Assembly: GCF_012933545.1 (NCBI RefSeq) | Contig: NZ_JAADJU010000008.1 | Coordinates: 124,001 to 188,000 of the forward strand | Length of the DNA: 64,000 nt | Origin: Rouxiella aceris | Lineage (GTDB): Bacteria; Pseudomonadota; Gammaproteobacteria; Enterobacterales; Enterobacteriaceae | Direction: 5' to 3' | Part shown: in pieces, positions 15,560 to 24,084 of the stretch | Numbering within the stretch: the first letter of the stretch is position 1 | Layout of the letters: every line of letters begins with the position of its first letter | The notes under the pieces: model-generated | Database searches by the model: none | What the model was told of the DNA's origin: nothing | What the model saw: the letters and a program-made list of their open reading frames with translations, nothing else | Position numbers and translations under genes: made by a program

Positions 15560-17485
15560 ATGGATGATCAAGTGAGCGCTTATGCTGCATTACCCCCCGC
15601 TAAAATATTGCTGGCTGCCGATCGGCCGGTAAATAAGGATAATGCTCCCCCGCATCCGCCGCCGATAATAAATCTTAAAGCGCCAGCCGAGCTACCGGCA
15701 TTGAAGCAAACAGCCGTTGATTTCTCATCAACAATAGACTGCGGTGTCAGCGATAAGCAGGTGGTATCAGCCCTGATCAAGGCAACGGATAACGAAGATC
15801 AGAAGAAAAATATTTATGCTGATGCCTCGTATATGAATCGCTGGTTTGGTGATGCGGCAGATAGCGAGAAGGTTTTCGAGAATGAAAAAAATGCCTGGGA
15901 GGCGATAAAAAATACCGCCAGCATCATTATTAGCCACGAAGCCACGCAAAATAGCGTGGCTTATTTAGAACAGGTGATGGCGACCCATACTGTCGATCGC
16001 AGCGGCACATCCTTTGGCAGTCAGGCACCGTCAGCCTGGAAACCCAAAGCGTCCAGGGCAAGAGCCCCCAGCAGCGCTTCGACCGCGCCTTTGCTCCGTC
16101 ACAGTCGGCAAGGGGGGAGCTCCCCACCTCGCGGCAATGACGCGGCCGGAGGATCCGGTTTTTTGCAGACAGCCAGCAAAGTCTTTGTCCCGCCCGCGCT
16201 TAACCCAGATAACAACCATGCCCACGCCAGAGCGGAAAATCCAGCCGTTGAAGATCAAAACAACCGCCCGGCGGAATTAAGCCGCCACCACACCCTAACC
16301 ACGCTGTCAGGGCCAGGAGGCAGTGAGGTCTATGCCCGAAAAGTACCGGGCGGCGAAGGGTACAACACCTTCTATATTGATACCCAGCGCAATAAGCTGA
16401 TGCCTTATGGCAGTGCCGTCAACAAAGACCAGCAGTGGCGGCGGGTCAGTATGCAAGGGGGGATCGCCAGCGATACTGTGGGAGCGGCAGGCGGTGAAGC
16501 GGATACCCCAGTCCCCCCGTTGCTATATGGTGCCGCTTTTCAGCGTACTGCGGAAAAATACAATGTCATTATCGGGGTGCGTGCCCCCAATTTGCTGAGT
16601 GAGTCGCTGCTGACGGCAGGGTATCCTTCCAAAAATTTCCATATGAAAGCCAAGTCTAGCGCTAGCGGACCCACGGCAGGATTTATCGCCGAAGACCCCC
16701 GTTACTCCAAAGTGTCGATTGCACAGCATGATACCCAGCGGCAATCTATTGCCAGGGCAAAAGAAAAAGGGGCATTGGCCGTTGATCTTAAATTAAATAG
16801 CGGTCGCATCCAGGAGCTGATTGATAAAAAACAGCTGGTCGATCTAGGTGAAGGCAACTTTAAGGCACAATATCCTGCTGGTGAATATCAGTTTAAAATC
16901 GAGCAAGACGGGACGGTGTTGGACGAAAATAATAACAATGTCAAAGTGATGACCAATCCTTCGCAAAGCAATGAACAGGGGGCGGCGATGCCGTTATCGG
17001 CAGCACTTGGCAATCAGCCGGTTGTGGCAGACTACGATCTCTTTACCCTTATCCCCCATGGCAATCAGTCTTATAATCGTCGGCCATTGACCATTCCGCC
17101 AAGGTCACTCCAGGGGAGTTTTAAGCTCCCTTATCTGCAGCCGCAAAAAAATGACGCCGCAGGCGAGGATCAAAATATGGGCAATGTGCATTTTTATGGC
17201 CAAACCATTATTGGCGATCTCAATAAAAATATCGCTGCAGAAGGTTATCAGGGGGGCAAGCTGGTTTGGCATAACGATGAAGCGGGCAATCCCTTTAGCC
17301 CCGGTTTAAATCCGGATGATGAACCGATATTTTTTATTCCCCATGAAAAGCCGGTTCAGGTACGGGTGTCCGGCAAGGATAACGCGGCAAAAAAAGCGGA
17401 GTTTACTAAGCAACTTTCTGATTTATATATTAAATTTAAAGATAAGGCCTATTCACCGGAATTTAGCCCGCGGCTGGGCCTCTAG
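15560..17485 (+). CDS. Edema factor/ExoY/CyaA-family nucleotidyl cyclase toxin-like protein
   Basis: A 641-residue protein whose C-terminal half matches the host-activated (class II) nucleotidyl cyclase toxins. Seen directly: GVRAPN near residue 340; TAGYPSKNFHMKAKSS with lysines K358 and K365 at the places of the two ATP-binding lysines; GPTAGFIAEDPRYSK (371-384); the metal-binding pair in VADYDLFTLIPH at D491 and D493; and GGKLVWHNDEAGNPFS, with H571 and N577 matching the His and Asn of edema factor's GGDVVNHGTEQDN. The position of edema factor's catalytic His in VHGKSS is Lys here. The first ~240 residues are Pro/Ala/Ser-rich and poorly structured, without a Sec signal, as in type III effectors. 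Residues ~255-298 form a small beta-rich segment. No calmodulin-binding region is obvious. It is a monocistronic gene with no secretion genes or chaperone nearby. Function is inferred from motifs; export route and host activator are unknown. Confidence 0.82.
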   Translation: MDDQVSAYAALPPAKILLAADRPVNKDNAPPHPPPIINLKAPAELPALKQTAVDFSSTIDCGVSDKQVVSALIKATDNEDQKKNIYADASYMNRWFGDAADSEKVFENEKNAWEAIKNTASIIISHEATQNSVAYLEQVMATHTVDRSGTSFGSQAPSAWKPKASRARAPSSASTAPLLRHSRQGGSSPPRGNDAAGGSGFLQTASKVFVPPALNPDNNHAHARAENPAVEDQNNRPAELSRHHTLTTLSGPGGSEVYARKVPGGEGYNTFYIDTQRNKLMPYGSAVNKDQQWRRVSMQGGIASDTVGAAGGEADTPVPPLLYGAAFQRTAEKYNVIIGVRAPNLLSESLLTAGYPSKNFHMKAKSSASGPTAGFIAEDPRYSKVSIAQHDTQRQSIARAKEKGALAVDLKLNSGRIQELIDKKQLVDLGEGNFKAQYPAGEYQFKIEQDGTVLDENNNNVKVMTNPSQSNEQGAAMPLSAALGNQPVVADYDLFTLIPHGNQSYNRRPLTIPPRSLQGSFKLPYLQPQKNDAAGEDQNMGNVHFYGQTIIGDLNKNIAAEGYQGGKLVWHNDEAGNPFSPGLNPDDEPIFFIPHEKPVQVRVSGKDNAAKKAEFTKQLSDLYIKFKDKAYSPEFSPRLGL

Positions 17486-18203
17486 CCTGCTCAAAGCAGG
17501 GTGAACCGTAATATGAGCCAGGAACATGGCAGGCGGTAATACTCTGTTTTTTAGACGCGCCAGTTTTCCGTATAGAAGGCATATATGCTGTGCACCATAA
17601 GTTATCATTGCTGCGCACTAAAATAGTGCAACAGCGAATTCCCGCTCCCCTGGGGTTTATTTCTTTAATGAAATAAGCACTGCCTCCCTGGCTCTTTAGT
17701 CGAGGGTTTCAGCATTTTCCGCTGTTATTTAGCGATATTTAAAAAATAACCGTTCAGAAAATCTGCATTTAACGAGGATTTTTTGGACTTGTTATATGGT
17801 GCGATTTGCTGGCTATTGCACTAAATGTGGAGTTATGTACTGGTATATCCGCTTATGACTAAATATTAATCCTGTAAATGTTAATTTCGTGTTTTTTTAT
17901 GTTTGTTTGCTGTTACTCACACTCTTTGTAAAAGCCTGACGGTTATATTGACGATACCGATCAGAGTTGCGAAATTGATACCCACAGGATTGACCAGAAC
18001 ATTAATCGGGTAAAAATTTGCCGTCTTTTTTGGTGCAAATCGTTGCCCGGCAGCACCTCTGGAGACGTTTGTCCTACGTCTGAAACTTCACTTCTGCAGC
18101 TACCGGACAAGCGCGTCTGCCCGTAAATAAAAAATAAAGGGTGACGTGAGCTGAACACATAACACACACATCCACATCACCATTAATAAATGGAGCAAAA
18201 GCG
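17486..18203. other. Long intergenic region with the dppA leader
   Basis: No convincing gene. The left part follows the cyclase-like gene with no clear terminator. The right part is the dppA promoter and a probably long 5' leader, as in E. coli. A -10-like TATATT lies at 17944-17949, but no well-spaced -35 was found, so no promoter is called. Confidence 0.5.
18154..18182 (+). promoter_or_regulatory. CA-rich dppA leader element, candidate GcvB sRNA target
   Basis: The leader just before the dppA ATG (18204) is a run of ACA/CAC repeats (GAACACATAACACACACATC and on). GcvB represses dppA in enteric bacteria by pairing its GU-rich segment with exactly such a CA-rich stretch near the ribosome site. 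GcvB itself is not in the window. Confidence 0.55.
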
Positions 18204-19811
18204 ATGAGAATTTCCTTGGGTAAATCAGGCATGCTGAAATTCAGTATGGGTCTGATTGCGCTGACAGTGGCGGCCAGCGTTCAGGCAAAAACACTGGTTT
18301 ATTGTTCTGAAGGTTCGCCGGAAGGCTTCAACCCGCAGCTTTTCACTTCGGGTACCACTTACGATGCCAGCTCGGTGCCAATCTATAACCGTCTGGTGGA
18401 ATTCAAAATCGGTACCACAGAAATCCAGCCTGGTCTGGCCGAAAAATGGGACGTCAGCGCCGATGGCAAAACCTACACCTTCCATTTGCGCAAGGGCGTG
18501 AAATGGCAGAGTAGCAAAGCGTTTAAAGCCACCCGTGATTTCAATGCCGACGACGTGTTGTTCTCCTTCAACCGTCAGAAAGATGCCACCAACCCGTACC
18601 ATAAAGTTTCGGGCGGCACTTACGAATACTTCGACGGTATGGGCATGGGCGATCTGATCAGCAGCATCGTCAAAGTTGACGATTACACCGTTCAGTTCGT
18701 ATTGAATCACCCAGAATCACCGTTCCTGGCCGATATGGCGATGGACTTCGCGTCTATCCTCTCTTCTGAATATGCCGACACCCTGACCAAAGCCGGCACG
18801 CCAGAAAAAATCGACCTGGAGCCAATTGGTACCGGTCCTTTCCAGATGGAACAGTATCAGAAAGATTCGCGCATTCTGTACAGCGCGTTTAAAGAGTATT
18901 GGGGCACCAAACCAAAAATCGATCGTCTGGTATTCTCCATTACTCCTGACGCTTCTGTGCGTTATGCCAAACTGCAAAAAAATGAATGCCAGATCATGCC
19001 GTACCCGAATCCGGCTGACATTGCGGCAATGAAAAAAGACACCACCATCAACCTGATGCAACAACCTGGGCTGAATGTGGGTTATCTGTCGTTTAACACC
19101 GAGAAAAAACCTTTAGATAACGTCAAAGTTCGCCAGGCGCTGACCATGGCCGTGAACAAGAAAGCGATTATCGAAGCGGTTTATCAGGGTGCAGGCCAGG
19201 CGGCTAAAAACCTGATCCCACCAACTATGTGGGGCTACAACAAAGAGGTCGTGGATTATCCTTATGATCCGGCCAAAGCCAAAGACTTGCTGAAAGAAGC
19301 CGGTCTGCCAGACGGGTTCACTATCGACCTGTGGGCAATGCCTGTACAACGTCCATACAACCCGAACGCGCGTCGCATGGCTGAAATGATCCAGTCTGAC
19401 TGGGCGAAAATCGGTGTGACCGCCAAAATCGTAACCTACGAGTGGGGCGAATACCTCAAGCGTGCGAAAAACGGCGAACACCAGTCTGTGATGATGGGTT
19501 GGACCGGGGACAATGGGGACCCGGATAACTTCTTTGCTACCCTGTTTAGCTGCCAGGCTGCAAAAGACGGTTCCAACTATTCAAGATGGTGTTACAAGCC
19601 GTTTGAAGACGTGATCCAGCCAGCTCGCGCTGAGCCTGACCACGCTAAACGTGCGGCACTTTACCAGCAGGCTCAGGTAGTGATGCATGACCAGGCACCA
19701 GCACTGATCATTGCTCACTCAACCGTGTACGAGCCAGTGCGTAAAGAAGTAACCGGTTATGTTGTGGATCCATTAGGTAAGCATCACTTCGAAAACGTCG
19801 ACATCAAGTAA
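18204..19811 (+). CDS. dppA: Periplasmic dipeptide-binding protein DppA
   Basis: Substrate-binding protein of the Dpp ABC importer for dipeptides (and haem/ALA in some enterics); 535 residues. The signal peptide ends at VQA/K near residue 28, and the mature start KTLVYCSEGSPEGFNPQL is nearly diagnostic. The SBP_bac_5 signature is visible in the central part (GLAEKWDVSADGKTYTFHLR). It has a long leader with a GcvB-like CA-rich element. About 210 bases with a stable hairpin separate it from dppB, which fits the usual excess of binding protein over permease. Confidence 0.98.
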   Translation: MRISLGKSGMLKFSMGLIALTVAASVQAKTLVYCSEGSPEGFNPQLFTSGTTYDASSVPIYNRLVEFKIGTTEIQPGLAEKWDVSADGKTYTFHLRKGVKWQSSKAFKATRDFNADDVLFSFNRQKDATNPYHKVSGGTYEYFDGMGMGDLISSIVKVDDYTVQFVLNHPESPFLADMAMDFASILSSEYADTLTKAGTPEKIDLEPIGTGPFQMEQYQKDSRILYSAFKEYWGTKPKIDRLVFSITPDASVRYAKLQKNECQIMPYPNPADIAAMKKDTTINLMQQPGLNVGYLSFNTEKKPLDNVKVRQALTMAVNKKAIIEAVYQGAGQAAKNLIPPTMWGYNKEVVDYPYDPAKAKDLLKEAGLPDGFTIDLWAMPVQRPYNPNARRMAEMIQSDWAKIGVTAKIVTYEWGEYLKRAKNGEHQSVMMGWTGDNGDPDNFFATLFSCQAAKDGSNYSRWCYKPFEDVIQPARAEPDHAKRAALYQQAQVVMHDQAPALIIAHSTVYEPVRKEVTGYVVDPLGKHHFENVDIK

Positions 19812-19835
19812 TAGCCTACTGAAATGCCAGGGAGC

Positions 19836-19901
19836 CACATAGCGCGGTGCGCGCAATCAGTGCCTGAAAAGGTACCTTCTGATTGCTACGCACCCTCTGT
19901 G
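19836..19901 (+). other. Long imperfect hairpin in the dppA-dppB gap
   Basis: The arms 19836-19860 and 19879-19901 share CAATCAG/CTGATTG near the loop, GGTGCG/CGCACC in the middle and CACA/TGTG at the base. No T-run follows. It probably protects the 3' end of dppA mRNA or attenuates read-through into dppB. Confidence 0.55.
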
Positions 19902-20023
19902 TAGCTTACCGGCCGTTTCACCACGGCTATGGCGAGTGCGTCATCGTTGTACAAGCAATGTGAGCTAACAATAAGCCTGGAGGACTACGGTTCTCCGGGC
20001 ATTTTATACAGAGAGTACGGGAT

Positions 20024-21043
20024 ATGCTGCAGTTCATACTCCGACGTTTGGGGTTAGTTATCCCAACGTTTATCGGCATTACTTTGCTGACCTTTGCCTT
20101 CGTGCACATGATCCCCGGTGACCCGGTGACCATCATGGCCGGAGAACGCGGTGTTTCTGCCGAGCGCCATGCTCAGTTAATGGCAGAAATGGGGCTGGAC
20201 AAGCCTCTTTATCAACAATATTTCCATTATGTCAATGGCGTGCTGCACGGCGATTTGGGCATGTCATTAAACAGCCGTACCCCGGTGTGGAAGGAGTTTG
20301 TGCCTCGCTTTAAAGCTACCCTGGAACTGGGTATCTGCGCGATGATTTTTGCCATTATCGTCGGCATTCCGGTGGGGGTACTGGCGGCGGTGAAGCGCGG
20401 CTCCATCTTTGACCATACGGCGGTCGGGATCTCGCTGACCGGCTATTCGATGCCGATATTCTGGTGGGGGATCATGCTGGTCATGCTGGTCTCGGTGCAC
20501 TGGAATCTCACGCCCGTATCGGGGCGCATAAGCGATGTGGTCTTTTTCGATGAAAGCCAACCTCTCACCGGTTTTATGCTGATCGACTCCTTGATCTGGG
20601 GCGAGCCTGGTGATTTCAAAGACGCCGTCATGCATATGATCCTGCCTGCCATTGTGCTGGGCACTATTCCGCTGGCGGTGATTGTGCGTATGACGCGCTC
20701 CTCAATGCTGGAAGTATTGGGTGAGGATTATATTCGTACTGCCCGTGCAAAAGGCGTCAGCCGCATGCGCGTGATTGTGGTGCATGCCCTGCGCAACGCC
20801 ATGTTGCCGGTGGTGACAGTGATTGGTTTGCAGGTCGGTACCCTGCTCGGCGGTGCGATACTGACGGAAACCATTTTCTCCTGGCCCGGCGTGGGGCGCT
20901 GGCTGATTGAAGCCTTGCAGCGTCGCGACTATCCGGTGGTTCAGGGCGGTGTCTTGCTGGTGGCGACACTGATCATCCTGGTTAACCTGCTGGTCGACGT
21001 GCTGTATGGCATTGTTAACCCGCGCATTCGTCACAAAAAATAA
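20024..21043 (+). CDS. dppB: Dipeptide ABC transporter permease DppB
   Basis: First inner-membrane permease of the dipeptide importer, 339 residues, six membrane segments. The N-terminus MLQFILRRLGLVIPTFIGIT and the cytoplasmic EAA-type loop DYIRTARAKGVSRMRVIVVHALRNA are typical of DppB. A Dpp/Opp signature HMIPGDPV sits after the first helix. The stop is 10 bases before dppC, so the permeases are co-translated. Confidence 0.98.
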   Translation: MLQFILRRLGLVIPTFIGITLLTFAFVHMIPGDPVTIMAGERGVSAERHAQLMAEMGLDKPLYQQYFHYVNGVLHGDLGMSLNSRTPVWKEFVPRFKATLELGICAMIFAIIVGIPVGVLAAVKRGSIFDHTAVGISLTGYSMPIFWWGIMLVMLVSVHWNLTPVSGRISDVVFFDESQPLTGFMLIDSLIWGEPGDFKDAVMHMILPAIVLGTIPLAVIVRMTRSSMLEVLGEDYIRTARAKGVSRMRVIVVHALRNAMLPVVTVIGLQVGTLLGGAILTETIFSWPGVGRWLIEALQRRDYPVVQGGVLLVATLIILVNLLVDVLYGIVNPRIRHKK

Positions 21044-21053
21044 GAGGCGTACA

Positions 21054-21968
21054 ATGACTCAAGTTACTGAACCTGTCGCCGCTGATCTGGTTACCGGCGC
21101 ACCGGCGCCTATGCCGCCAATGCGTGAGTTTTGGCACTATTTCAAGCGTAATAAAGGGGCCGTTACCGGCCTGGTCTATATCATTATCATGCTGGTGTTG
21201 GCCATCGGCGCCAATATGCTGGCACCGCACGGACCGGCGGAACAGTTCCGTGATGCCCTGCTAAAACCACCAGCGTGGATGGACGGTGGTAGCTGGAAAT
21301 TCTTGCTGGGCACCGATGATGTCGGTCGCGATATTTTATCGCGTCTGATGTACGGCGCGCGTTTGTCGCTGCTGGTCGGTTGTCTGGTCGTGGTGTTGTC
21401 GCTGATCCTCGGCGTGATTTTTGGCCTGTTTGCCGGTTACTACGGCGGTGTGGTCGATGCCATTATCATGCGCGTGGTGGATATTATGCTGGCGCTGCCC
21501 AGCCTGTTGCTGGCGCTGGTGTTGGTGGCCATTTTCGGCCCATCCATCGTTAACGCCTCGCTGGCGCTTACCTTTGTGGCCTTGCCGCATTATGTGCGCT
21601 TAACCCGTGCAGCGGTGTTGGTCGAGGTCAACCGCGATTATGTCACCGCCTCCCGCGTGGCAGGGGCCAGTTCGTCCCGCCAGATGTTTGTCAATATTTT
21701 GCCCAACTGTCTGGCTCCGCTGATCGTGCAGGCCTCGCTCGGCTTCTCCAACGCCATTCTGGATATGGCGGCGTTAGGCTTCCTCGGTATGGGCGCACAG
21801 CCGCCAACACCTGAGTGGGGCACCATGCTTTCCGATGTACTGCAGTTCGCGCAAAGCGCCTGGTGGGTCGTGACCTTCCCTGGTGTGATCATTCTGCTGA
21901 CGGTATTGGCGTTTAACCTGATGGGGGATGGCTTGCGTGATGCCCTCGACCCGAAACTCAAGCAGTAA
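21054..21968 (+). CDS. dppC: Dipeptide ABC transporter permease DppC
   Basis: Second permease of the dipeptide importer, 304 residues from the ATG at 21054 ([11 protein letters not shown]), with GAGG upstream. A longer in-frame ORF from 21006 would overlap dppB. It has an N-terminal OppC-type helix ([15 protein letters not shown]), [20 protein letters not shown] before the permease core, and the EAA loop [24 protein letters not shown]. The stop precedes dppD by 10 bases. Confidence 0.98.
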   Translation: MTQVTEPVAADLVTGAPAPMPPMREFWHYFKRNKGAVTGLVYIIIMLVLAIGANMLAPHGPAEQFRDALLKPPAWMDGGSWKFLLGTDDVGRDILSRLMYGARLSLLVGCLVVVLSLILGVIFGLFAGYYGGVVDAIIMRVVDIMLALPSLLLALVLVAIFGPSIVNASLALTFVALPHYVRLTRAAVLVEVNRDYVTASRVAGASSSRQMFVNILPNCLAPLIVQASLGFSNAILDMAALGFLGMGAQPPTPEWGTMLSDVLQFAQSAWWVVTFPGVIILLTVLAFNLMGDGLRDALDPKLKQ

Positions 21969-21978
21969 GGGGAGAGAG

Positions 21979-23001
21979 ATGGATACAACATTGATTGAAG
22001 ATGTCGCGGTCGGCAAAACGCTGTTGACCGTAAATAAACTGTCGGTACATTTCGGCGATGAAGGTACGCCTTTCCGCGCCGTTGACCGCATCAGCTATAG
22101 CGTCAAGCAAGGCGAAGTGGTGGGTATTGTCGGTGAATCCGGCTCGGGTAAATCCGTTAGCTCGCTGGCGTTGATGGGCCTGATCGATTTTCCTGGCAAA
22201 GTGATGGCCGACCAGCTGGAGTTTGGCGGTCATAATCTGCTGGGCATTAGCGAAAAAGAGCGTCGGCAGATTGTCGGTTCTGAAGTGGCAATGATTTTCC
22301 AGGACCCGATGACCAGCCTCAACCCTTGCTACACCGTGGGTTTCCAGATTATGGAAGCCATAAAGGTGCACCAGGGCGGCAATAAGAAAACGCGTCGTCA
22401 GCGCACTATTGACCTGCTGAATCTGGTCGGTATTCCCGATCCGGCCTCGCGTCTGGATGTTTATCCGCATCAGTTATCCGGCGGTATGAGTCAGCGCGTA
22501 ATGATCGCCATGGCCATTGCCTGTCGACCAAAATTGCTGATTGCCGATGAACCGACTACTGCCCTCGATGTGACCATCCAGGCGCAGATTATCGAGCTGC
22601 TGCTGGAACTGCAGCAGAAAGAGAATATGGCGCTGATGCTGATCACGCACGATCTGGCGCTGGTAGCCGAAGCGGCACACCACATTATCGTGATGTATGC
22701 CGGACAGGTGGTCGAAACCGGAAAATCTTCCGAGATCTTCCGTGCGCCTCGTCATCCTTACACCCAGGCGTTACTGCGCTCGCTGCCGGAGTTCTCCACG
22801 GATAAAGCGCGTCTGCAGTCGCTGTCAGGCGTGGTGCCGGGCAAGTATGACCGCCCTCAAGGCTGTTTGCTCAACCCTCGTTGTCCGTATGCCAACGATC
22901 GCTGTCGTAAAGAGGAACCTGCATTGCAGGGCGCACCGGGCCGCCAGTCCAAATGTCATTATCCGTTGGATGATGCCGGGAGACCAAGCTATGAGTCTTA
23001 A
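21979..23001 (+). CDS. dppD: Dipeptide ABC transporter ATPase DppD
   Basis: First ATPase of the dipeptide importer, 340 residues from the ATG at 21979 ([12 protein letters not shown]) behind GGGGAGAG. Walker A is GESGSGKS, the ABC signature LSGGMSQRV, and Walker [13 protein letters not shown]. The C-terminal oligopeptide-transporter extension has the cysteine cluster [14 protein letters not shown] that can hold an iron-sulphur cluster in this family. The last 11 bases overlap the dppF start. Confidence 0.98.
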   Translation: MDTTLIEDVAVGKTLLTVNKLSVHFGDEGTPFRAVDRISYSVKQGEVVGIVGESGSGKSVSSLALMGLIDFPGKVMADQLEFGGHNLLGISEKERRQIVGSEVAMIFQDPMTSLNPCYTVGFQIMEAIKVHQGGNKKTRRQRTIDLLNLVGIPDPASRLDVYPHQLSGGMSQRVMIAMAIACRPKLLIADEPTTALDVTIQAQIIELLLELQQKENMALMLITHDLALVAEAAHHIIVMYAGQVVETGKSSEIFRAPRHPYTQALLRSLPEFSTDKARLQSLSGVVPGKYDRPQGCLLNPRCPYANDRCRKEEPALQGAPGRQSKCHYPLDDAGRPSYES

Positions 23002-24001
23002 TCACACCACCGGAACTCAGCCGCTGCTCAAGGCGATTGACCTGAAAAAACATTACCCGGTGAAGAAAGGGCTGTTCAAGCCCGAACAGACGGTAAAAGC
23101 GCTTGATGGCGTTTCGTTTGAACTTGAGCGCGGTAAAACCCTGGCGGTAGTGGGGGAGTCCGGCTGCGGAAAATCAACTCTGGGTCGCCTGCTGACCATG
23201 ATTGAAGTGCCCTCGCACGGTGAGCTCTACTATCAGGGGCAGGACCTGCTCAAGCCGGATGTTACCGCCGAGAAGCTGCGCCGGCAGAAAATCCAGATTG
23301 TTTTCCAGAACCCTTATGGTTCTCTGAACCCGCGCAAGAAAGTCGGGCAGATCCTCGAAGAGCCATTGCTGATTAACACCACGTTAAGCAGCCAGGAGCG
23401 CCGTGAAAAAGCGCTGGCGATGATGGCGAAAGTGGGCTTGAAAACCGAGCATTACGATCGCTATCCGCATATGTTCTCCGGTGGTCAGCGTCAGCGTATT
23501 GCTATCGCCCGTGGTCTGATGCTGGATCCGGACGTGGTGATCGCCGACGAACCTGTCTCGGCGCTGGACGTGTCGGTGCGTGCTCAGGTGCTGAACCTGA
23601 TGATGGATTTGCAGCAGGACCTGGGCCTGTCGTACGTGTTTATCTCCCACGATCTGTCGGTGGTGGAGCATATTGCCGATGAAGTGATGGTGATGTATCT
23701 CGGACGCTGCGTGGAGAAAGGTTCCAAAGAGGCGGTGTTTAATAATCCGCGTCATCCTTACACTCAGGCGCTGTTGTCTGCGACGCCGCGGCTTAATCCG
23801 GACGATCGCCGTGAACGTATCAAGCTGACCGGGGAATTGCCAAGTCCGCTCAATCCTCCGGCGGGTTGTGCCTTTAACGCCCGCTGTCGCCGGGCTTTTG
23901 GCACCTGTACACAGTTCCAGCCGCAGTTAAAGCAGTATGGCGATCAGCTGGTTGCCTGTTTTGCTGTTGATCAGGATGAGAAGGAAAACGCTGGCGTTTA
24001 A
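22991..24001 (+). CDS. dppF: Dipeptide ABC transporter ATPase DppF
   Basis: Second ATPase of the importer, 336 residues from the ATG at 22991 ([13 protein letters not shown]). Upstream in-frame sequence lies within dppD and is rejected. Walker A is [11 protein letters not shown], the signature [15 protein letters not shown], and Walker [15 protein letters not shown]-terminal cysteine cluster ([14 protein letters not shown]) is as in DppD. It is the last gene of the operon, followed within 25 bases by a strong terminator. Confidence 0.98.
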   Translation: MSLNHTTGTQPLLKAIDLKKHYPVKKGLFKPEQTVKALDGVSFELERGKTLAVVGESGCGKSTLGRLLTMIEVPSHGELYYQGQDLLKPDVTAEKLRRQKIQIVFQNPYGSLNPRKKVGQILEEPLLINTTLSSQERREKALAMMAKVGLKTEHYDRYPHMFSGGQRQRIAIARGLMLDPDVVIADEPVSALDVSVRAQVLNLMMDLQQDLGLSYVFISHDLSVVEHIADEVMVMYLGRCVEKGSKEAVFNNPRHPYTQALLSATPRLNPDDRRERIKLTGELPSPLNPPAGCAFNARCRRAFGTCTQFQPQLKQYGDQLVACFAVDQDEKENAGV

Positions 24002-24023
24002 GCCGGGCGTTCAGGCTGTACCG

Positions 24024-24057
24024 GATGTGCCCCGCCAGACGGGGCACATCCTTTTTT
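24024..24057 (+). terminator. Rho-independent terminator of the dpp operon
   Basis: A perfect 11-base stem, GATGTGCCCCG and CGGGGCACATC, around CCAGA, followed by CTTTTTT. Confidence 0.93.
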
Positions 24058-24084
24058 ATTTCTTGGCTACCGTCACCTGTTTAA

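Noticed and set aside
17961..18167. Short minus-strand open frame upstream of dppA
   Set aside because: Lies in the dppA leader, antisense to the CA-rich element, with no ribosome site or family resemblance.
12310..18203. att-like direct repeat of the tRNA-Pro 3' end
   Set aside because: No second copy of the tRNA 3' sequence was seen to the right, and no integrase gene is present, so no attachment site is claimed.
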